Positions 57,001 through 64,000 of a stretch of DNA of 64,000 nucleotides are shown here, in pieces. Below the pieces are notes generated by a model, which worked only from the letters and a program-made list of their open reading frames with translations, was not told the DNA's origin and searched no databases. Source of the DNA: Trametes villosa (lineage: Eukaryota > Basidiomycota > Agaricomycetes > Polyporales > Polyporaceae). How positions within the stretch are numbered: position 1 is the first letter of the stretch; every line of letters starts with the position of its first letter. A program made the translations under genes and the position numbers. The stretch is from assembly GCA_002964805.2 (NCBI GenBank), contig PUDQ02000105.1, positions 310,001-374,000 of the forward strand. The letters are read 5' to 3'.

Positions 57001-58855
57001 TGGTCTAGGCGAATGTTAGGCTATGAAGCAGCTCAGAGGACTGCCATAGAACCGACCTTCACGCCGCGAATACGGAACTCGACGAGCGCACGCAACATCT
57101 TGCGGCGAGCGACCTCGTATGTCGTGCCGCTAACAGTGCACTTCACGAGCAAGCTGTCGTAGTGAGGCTAAGAGCATACAATGAGCCTCTGAAATTCCAA
57201 ACAAGAGTATTAAACCTTACCGTGATCTGCGCGCCGGCGAAACCGGAGCTAGCGTCGAGACGCACGCCATTTCCACCCGCGCTGCGGTAGACCTCAATCT
57301 TACCGGTGTCGGGCTGGAAGTTCTGCGACGCGTCCTCGGTGGTGATACGACACTGGATGGCGAAACCACGCTTGGTGATCGCCTCCTGGGTGAGACCGAG
57401 CTGGGGGAGAGTAGCACCCGCAGCGATCTGAATCTGGGCGGCGACGATGTCGATGCCAGTAATCTCCTCTGCATGCGGAGATGTGTGAGTATATGCTCGC
57501 AATCAGGCAAGGAAATGCTTACCAGTGATGGTGTGCTCGACCTGGATACGGGGGTTGATCTCAATGAAGTAATGCCTGCCCATCTGGTCGACCAAGAACT
57601 CGGCGGTACCGGCATTCCTGTAGCCGACAGCCCTTGCGAGCTTGATAGCGTCCGCGAGGATCGCCCTGCGGACCTCCTCGGGGAGATGGGTCGCGGGTGC
57701 GACCTCGACGACCTTCTGGTGACGACGCTGGACAGAGCAGTCACGCTCGAACAGGTGCACCGTGTTACCCGCCGCGTCCGCGAGGAGCTGCACCTCGATG
57801 TGGCGGGGGCGCTCGAGGAAACGCTCGATGAAGACGGTGCCATCGCCGAACGCAGACTTCGCCTCGCTGACGGCGCGCTGGAAGGAGTCCTTGAAGTCGG
57901 ACTGCTCCCTAACGACACGCATTCCACGACCGCCTCCGCCCATCGCGGCCTTTATAATAACTTAAAATGACGTGAGTAAGGTGGCGGGGAACGTGTATGC
58001 GGCGGGGACATACCTGGGAGGCCGTATTCCTTGATAAACGCGTCCGCGTCTTCCCACTTCTCGACTGGCCCGGGGGTACCGGGGACGACGGGCACGCCAA
58101 CCTTCATGGCTGCGCGAACGGTCAGACAATCGGAAGTAATGCGTTGACTGTGCCGCACTCACCAAGCGTACGCGCCTTGGTCTTGTCACCGAGCTGGTCG
58201 ATGACCTCGGGGGCGGGGCCGACGAACGCGAGGCCGGCCTGCTCGACCTTCCGCGCGAACTCGGCGTTCTCAGAGAGGAAACCGTATCTGCAGAGAAACG
58301 CGTCCGACTTTGAGGATCATCAATGAAGTTGGTCCGAACGGCTGGACGTGCTTACCCGGGGTGGATCATGTCCACGCCGTGCTCGAGGGCGATGCGAATG
58401 ATGTCGTCCTGGGCGAGGTAGGCACCGACGGGGGTAAGTCCCTTGCCGACCTGGTACGCCTCATCTGCCTGTATGCGCCCAGATCACTGTTAGCGAGATG
58501 TGCGGCGCGTAAAGCGCGTATATGCACACCTTTTGACGATGGGCCGACAGGCGGTCCTCATAAGAGTAGATCGCGACGGTGTGCATCGCGAGCTCGTGGG
58601 CCGTACGGAATACACGAATGGCAATTTCCTGCGCGAGTCCGATGAGCACACCAATCAACCGTACGGACGCGATGATGCACATACACCGCGGTTCGCGACG
58701 AGAATCTTCGTCAGGGGGCCGGAGTGGCCCGCCGCCTTGCGACGCATGGTCTGGATGGAGTGCACCGGGGTGCCCGGCGCGCTCGGGGTGACCGCGAACA
58801 TGGCGGCGAGGCGCGGGGGGTGGAGGGTGGAGGAGGACGTGTTGGGCTCCGCCAT
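54072..58855 (-). CDS. PYC: pyruvate carboxylase
   Basis: Twenty-two exons give 1,200 aa, within the family's length; phases fit throughout (exons from the 5' end: 58685-58855, 58530-58628, 58356-58468, 58163-58287, 58014-58109, 57523-57960, 57221-57468, 57057-57167, 56936-57004, 56399-56878, 56261-56343, 56124-56209, 56061-56065, 55801-56006, 55611-55747, 55333-55553, 55199-55273, 54592-55143, 54380-54542, 54299-54315, 54177-54237, 54072-54118). It carboxylates pyruvate to oxaloacetate with ATP and biotin. Biotin carboxylase: [42 protein letters not shown]. Carboxyltransferase: [22 protein letters not shown]. Biotin carrier: AMKM with Lys1165. There is no clear mitochondrial presequence, as in other fungi where the enzyme is cytosolic. 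Exon 13 is only 5 nt and exon 20 only 17 nt. Confidence 0.95.
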
Positions 58856-59470
58856 GGCGCGATCTCTCTCAGGTACAGGTGGTATGCCCCGGTTGTGCTA
58901 CGAACGCGAGCTCGCTGTGGGCGACGATGAGGACGATGGAGGAGAGAGAGGAAGAGGAGCGGAGGCAGATGTGGGGGGTCGGGCGGGCTAGAGCGAATGG
59001 AGACGCGTAGATAGCGGGCGGGGGATATCAAGATCGCGCTGGTGATCTCATAGATCTGGTGTGATCACTTCCCTCCGCGTCTGCTTCCGAGCCTAAATTC
59101 CGCACGGAGCGGTGCTCGCCCAGGCTTATGTCCCCTCCAGCCGGCGTTACTGCGGCCACCCGCCGCATGTCCACCGCACAAGTTCTGCGATAAGTGCGCC
59201 TGCTCTCGCGGGTGTCGCGTACGTCGCAGACCGTGGTGACCGACCGCACGCCCGCGACCGCAGCAGCGCGATGCGCACCCCATCGCACGTTCTCTCGCGC
59301 GCCCAGCCTTCGGGCCCTTCCCGGTCGTTATCGCCCGCCTGGTGGCACGGGCCAAGATCGACGGTCGATGCGCGTATCCAGCCCAAGAATGAAAAATGTC
59401 TATTGGACGCTTCCAACTCGAACAGACACCACGCCGCGCCCCAGCGATGCACGGAATGCAGCGCCGCGCA
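58856..59470. other. promoter region of pyruvate carboxylase
   Basis: 615 bp upstream of the PYC start and downstream of the GDP-mannose transporter stop (both genes on the minus strand). No further feature recognised. Confidence 0.55.
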
Positions 59471-61094
59471 TCACGACGCCCGATTCGCCAGTGGGATGAC
59501 GCTCGGTTGGCTCGCCGACTCTGCCTTCTTTTGGTTATTTTTCGCGACCGCGTACACCAGGCCCGCGAAGAAACCGACCCCGACTGCGGTGACCGACCCG
59601 AACGTAACCTTGTCGCCGAAAAAGATCATACCCGACGCCGCGACGGGTAGCTTGTTCAGGGCGCCGACCATACTGAAGGGTGACGTCAGACGATCCGCGG
59701 GTTGTAGAAAATGGAGGTGCGTGCCTGTATGTTGTGCTACTCGTCGCGCGGATGCACCACGCCGTGGTGTATGAGATTCCGACAGCGGCGGCGCCAGAGA
59801 ACGCGATAGCGAACAGCAAAAAGTTACGCGTCTCGGGCGGGCTACCCAAAACGGCGTCAGCTTCGGCACCCCGAACGACGATATTCGTACATACAAGTTG
59901 CGTTCCAAGTTATCATAGCCCCAGTTCTCAGCAACAATCGACGCTACGGCCAAAACGGGGATGGACAGCAAGTTGTTGTAGAACATGGTGTCCCAATCCG
60001 AGAACCCGGTCAGCTTGATCCTCTTGCGCATCGTCAGGACCTGCAACCCGCTACGATCAGCCACACCGCGGGGAGACGGACGAATAAAACGCCGTACGTA
60101 TGCAGCACTGGTGGCGCAGTTCAGGAACATCCAGAAGTATCCGATGTTCATCTTCGAGACCACTCCGCTCACGGAAGCGAGCCCGTACGCTGCTTCCGCG
60201 ACAGCGGGATCGCCGAGCGCCAGGGCGTCGCTGATATCCGCCCAAGCCGCAATTACCGAAGAGACCACCTTCAGGGCAATAGGAACATCAGTCAGGGAGC
60301 ACAGTGGTTCTAGACCGTCACTGACCATTAGAATGAAGGATACGAGGGTAAGACCCGTAACGCGGCCACCGAACCAGATAACTTCACCATAGGCCTGTGC
60401 AGTAGTTAGCACGCGTTCAAGGCGCGCATACTCGAGAAGGCGCTTACAATAAGGATGATTGTCAGGTTCTTGAAGATGGTATATACAGGGATGCTCAGGT
60501 ATTGCTAGAAACGCCCGCAGTCTGTAAGCATCTATCTCACGCATATACTCCACCCCGCAGGGGTGTACTCACCAAACTCTTCGAGCCGGTATAGATGACC
60601 CCAACCAGCATGACGCTGATTGGCCACCACGCCTTCGCGTCCTTGGTGTCGAAGTCACGGAACGAGATCACCCCGAGCTTCTTCACGGTGAACACGCATG
60701 CGACGCAGACGGACGACTGCATGCACAGCAGGAGGAAGTTCATGTTGAAGTGCGTGCCCGACACGACGAACTGCGGGACCGGCGGGTGTCCTTGTCAGTA
60801 TCCGTGGCATGGCGCAAGGCACCGTCCATGCGGGGTACGCGCGGGGACTGACCTTGTTCACAACGGTCATTAGAATGGAGGCTATACAGTAACACACGAT
60901 GGGCGCGACTAGATAGTAGACATTTATAGGTTAGCTCTACCCACGTAGACTACATAAGACGTGAAGTGCTCTCGATACGTACCTGTGGACGCAGCAGCAT
61001 GCCCGGAGTTGCCAGACCCAGTCGCCAGAGCCTTCTTAATCTCCACAACGTCGTCGTCCTCCTTGCCATGGTGTACAGAGCCTTTGTCCGCCAT
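59471..61094 (-). CDS. VRG4: GDP-mannose transporter (Golgi nucleotide-sugar transporter)
   Basis: Eight exons (60983-61094, 60853-60908, 60573-60770, 60448-60504, 60098-60394, 59895-60040, 59725-59841, 59471-59672) give 394 aa. A short polar cytosolic N terminus is followed by about ten hydrophobic segments, starting [22 protein letters not shown]-mannose transporter signatures are present: [28 protein letters not shown] and, near residue 330, the GDP-mannose-binding SMVGALNK. It exchanges GDP-mannose for GMP across the Golgi membrane for mannosylation. The intron before the GALNK exon (59,673-59,724) starts with GC, a GC-AG intron. The tail ends with Lys/Asn-rich KNNQKKAES, which is cytosolic. 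Confidence 0.93.
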
Positions 61095-63644
61095 TGCAGC
61101 GAGTTCGTTTGACAGCGAAGTCTACAAGCACCAGATGTTACCGAAAGCCAGAAGAACTGCGAGTGTCCGCTTCGAGGATAGTGTCAATGTACAGGTATGA
61201 CAAGAGACCCCAAGACGTGAGAGCTGCGTTCGTGCACACAGAACGGATAAAGAGCGGAAGGAATGCGGAGAACGAGGACGCAGAAGGAGGAACAGACGAG
61301 AGAGGCGTGCGCCGCGCGCTTGGTTGGCGCGGTTTCGGAAAGCATGAGAAGCGCATAAGCGCCCATAATATCCGTACCGAACTCGCGGCCAGCGTGGTAA
61401 TATGAGATTGGAACTCGGAGAATCGAGATACAGTAACAGCAAGCGTTTGCACCCCTGCAATCGTAGCGTATGTAGCGAAGCGAAGGGTCTCGCAGGCAAG
61501 TATAGTGGGGCCCGGGGTAGACGGCTTCCATTTGGAAGCAACGGCTGCAAGGTAACAGTGCATGAGCTTGAAGGACTGGGAAGCAAAGGAGATGAACTCG
61601 ACGCACAGAGGCAAACAGCTGGCCTCGCGTGCGCATCTGCGCAGGCCCCGTATGGGGTGGAGGAGTCGTCCGATAGGCAGGGATGGTGAGGCCAGGAGTG
61701 GACGGCCTCACGCCTTGGACCGGCGGCTGACGGGCAGTACTAGTGCATCAGCAAGGGCAGAGCGAAAGAGTGGACCGCGGCGTACTGCATCGGAGTCAGC
61801 CGACACCGCGAGCGCATCTGCGCAATGAGAGGTAGAGAAATGAGACTCGATAGCAGGTCGCCGTTCCCTAAATAGTAGCGGTAGCCACGACTATCCGCAG
61901 CCATAATGGGTGAGATACGAGCAATGAGGGAGCGACGAGTAGACGTACCGCCAACGTCCTATGGTGGCCGCGGGTTCGTGTCCCAGGTGCGAGCTGGGGA
62001 GGCATCTCCGTGGAGATGCCCCGAGCCGTCGGTGACGGCTCGGCACCCGCCCATTGACCAGGCTTGCGCTACTGGTGTTTGGCGGCGCCCCAGCTGGAGT
62101 GGCTTCCCTCCTGGGGAAGGGGCGGCTGCATCGTATCACGGTCAGCGAACAACGGACACAGGCCTGGAGGAAGGCTGGGGAGCTTACTACTAGCGCCCTC
62201 AACCACAAATGAAGCATGCTCCGGGGAGACGAGTCCGCAGGGAAGGCTTGGGAGCGGGGAGGAAGCAAAGCATAGAGAGCAACCCTGCGAGAGCGGTGGA
62301 AAGCAGATGCGAGCCGGGAGGGGTGGGGCACTCGGCGGGAGGAGGGGAAGGGAATTTGAAAGTGCTTGGAGAGCACAGTCGGGAAGAGGAAGGGGGGAGA
62401 GAGTGCCTAGAGAGTACGATCGGGCGGGGGCACTCCTTTATACGCCTCGAAAGCAGCACCAGTGTACGCCGCTGGCTGGCAGAGACACGATCGACGTCAG
62501 CCTCGCGTGCAAACAAGTGAACCGAACAGTGCCGCTAATTGGCTTACCTTGAGTGTTTTGGTATGTCTTCTCCGAATTCGAATGGTGCTGTTGGGTTTTA
62601 GCCCGCGCCATCTCACTGCCGCTGTGCCGCCAGTTAAGAAGTGCATAGTCAAAAACTCATATGTGTAAAGTAGTGTAAGAAAAATCGGTACGTGCGGCAA
62701 TTCACTTCACTTGACTGGGTATGCATAGGCTGCGGGAAGGAGTTGTTGAGTCGGCGCTGCGTTGATGAGCGGCAGACCCACTTCACGATCGGTGCATAAT
62801 TTCATTGAGGACATCTGCAAATGGAGCCGCCTAATGTTGATGAGAGCTGTCGAGGAGAAGAAAAACATAACGAGCGGACAGACAGCACAAGAACAAAAAG
62901 CCGGCCAGTCCGACAGAGAACCCGAGCACATCGAGCGAAGTGGGAGACCACCGAGAAAAAATAGATGAGATTGAACGCCGCGAAGTATGCATGTAATATG
63001 GCACACGATCCAATATTGCTAAACACAAAGAAACACACAAAGAAAAAAGAGTCACAAAGCAAGCGGAAACGCGAACGCGCGCCATCGGAGGCGCGGTGGA
63101 GGGAGGGGGGCGATAAAGAACACACACGAGCTCCGGCGTACGCGGATATTAACGAGGGTAGGGTAACAGGTACGGGTAAGGGGCCGACCACAGAAGCGAA
63201 GAGTGCGAGAGAGGAGGGGAGGGAGACGGGGGCAGCATATATGGTGCAGCGGGAATAGGGAGGGTAAGGTGTACATGTAGTATAAGGGTGCAGCAGCAGC
63301 GGGCGTGGGCGCGGACGTGAGAGGCATGGCATGGCGCGGGCGGGTCGTGGGGATCGGGCGCGGGATCCGGGGCGTGACGTGCGTGCGGGGCGAGCGTGCG
63401 GACCGCGGCGCGCAGGCTCGACTGCGGGCCATATACGGTCGGGATAGGTGGGTAAGGGCGGGAGCGAGGTGGGGATGAGAGGGGAAAGGCGCCGATGGAG
63501 ACCGGGAGAGGAAGAGGAAGAGCGGGCACGGATATCGATATATGATGAAGCGACTACACCGGAGACCAGGACGAGACCAAACAAGAAGGGTACAGATGAG
63601 ATGAGCGCCGACAAGCCGGGTCGGACAGCGGGGGTATACGGGCC
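61095..63644. other. long upstream region of the transporter gene, no supported gene
   Basis: 2.5 kb between the transporter start and the 3' end of the next minus-strand gene. Frames are low complexity. The hydrophobic-looking minus frame at 62,802-63,614 has no conserved features and is most likely the 3' UTR and flank. Two adjacent perfect hairpins are at 62,001-62,043. Confidence 0.5.
62001..62043. repeat. two adjacent perfect hairpins
   Basis: First: GGCATCTCC, 2-nt loop, GGAGATGCC (62,001-62,020). Second: CCGAGCCGTC, loop GGT, GACGGCTCGG (62,021-62,043). They abut with no gap, about 0.9 kb upstream of the GDP-mannose transporter start. Function unknown. Confidence 0.6.
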
Positions 63645-64000
63645 TCAGAGGGCCTTTTCGCTGAGCTCGGCCATCTCGACGCCTGACGTGCGCTCGACCA
63701 TGGGGATGTCGTGTTCCGATATCGGCTTCTGGTTGTACGCGTATCCCTCCTGGCCGTCGTTGCCGATCGTCATGGGCGTGACCGGGCGCGAGGACGAGGG
63801 TCCGGTCGACGACGTTGCGGTCACGGTCGACACGATCTGCGTCTGCGGGTAGTACGACCGCCGGTGCATCTTCTTGAAGTCATACGGGGTAAACCTGATG
63901 ATCAGACGCGACCGCATCAGTTAAAGTCGGGGTCGGGCGAGATAGAGTTGACCGGAGAAGCAGAGAAGACGGGTGACGTACTGCTCTTCCATCTGTCGCA
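63645..64000 (-). CDS. 3' end of an unidentified gene (partial)
   Basis: Two exons are visible: the end of one at 63,982-64,000 (RQMEEQ with the split codon) and the last exon 63645-63894, joined across an 87-nt intron (GTACGT...ATCAG). The last exon encodes FTPYDFKKMHRRSYYPQTQ followed by a Ser/Thr/Pro-rich tail that ends EMAELSEKAL. The tail looks disordered, as in cytosolic C termini of membrane or signalling proteins. The start and most of the gene are outside the window, so no family can be given. Confidence 0.7.

Noticed and set aside
62802..63614. 270-codon minus-strand frame with a hydrophobic start, possible membrane protein
   Set aside because: Low-complexity Ser/Pro/Arg composition, overlapped by equally long frames in other phases, and located in the 3' flank of the partial gene.

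Overview
The window looks like a basidiomycete of the Agaricomycetes, probably a wood-rot type fungus. Genes have many short introns (about 50-60 nt, GT-AG, CTNAC-type branch points). The recognisable families are typical of mushroom-forming fungi: MYND-finger paralogs, a TET/JBP-like dioxygenase, an integrase-core protein and a HECT-like protein with a Cys-rich N terminus. All gene models were spliced by hand; for each complete model the exon phases sum to an intact frame.

Layout. Positions 1-8.6 kb hold no gene I can support, followed by a small hypothetical gene. From 9.3 to 47.6 kb lies a tandem array of four MYND zinc-finger paralogs (copies 1, 2, 3 and a decayed copy 4), interrupted between copies 1 and 2 by a very large insertion. 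From 48.4 kb to the right end is a conserved-looking, gene-dense part: SmB, two tandem nitronate monooxygenases, a 22-exon pyruvate carboxylase, a GDP-mannose transporter, and the 3' end of one more gene.

Main discovery. The segment 11,567-42,224 (30,658 bp) has the structure of a single giant DNA transposon. It has terminal inverted repeats (TATGA, five variable bases, then TCTATCGGACAAAAAYCC), is flanked by a 6-bp direct duplication (GTTTCT), and interrupts a MYND-array flanking sequence whose uninterrupted paralog is present at 9,461-9,600. Both ends carry clusters of a subterminal CATCGTGMCG-like motif. Just inside the left end a 1,016-aa HECT-like gene is transcribed inward; just inside the right end a 535-aa retroviral-type DDE integrase gene is transcribed inward. 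Between them are a 523-aa TET/JBP-like dioxygenase, two large intact genes of unknown function (583 and 726 aa), a broken ABC-F ATPase, a 5' relic of a second TET/JBP gene, and several internal repeats. The integrase is the natural transposase candidate because retroviral-type integrases give short target duplications of this size. I know of no described basidiomycete element with this organisation, but I could not search.

Other notable points: a 5-nt microexon and a 17-nt exon carrying the biotinylation Lys in pyruvate carboxylase, two probable GC-AG introns, an intron directly after the SmB initiator ATG, a 24-bp duplication of a 3' splice site in the TET/JBP gene, and a 227-bp fold-back element.
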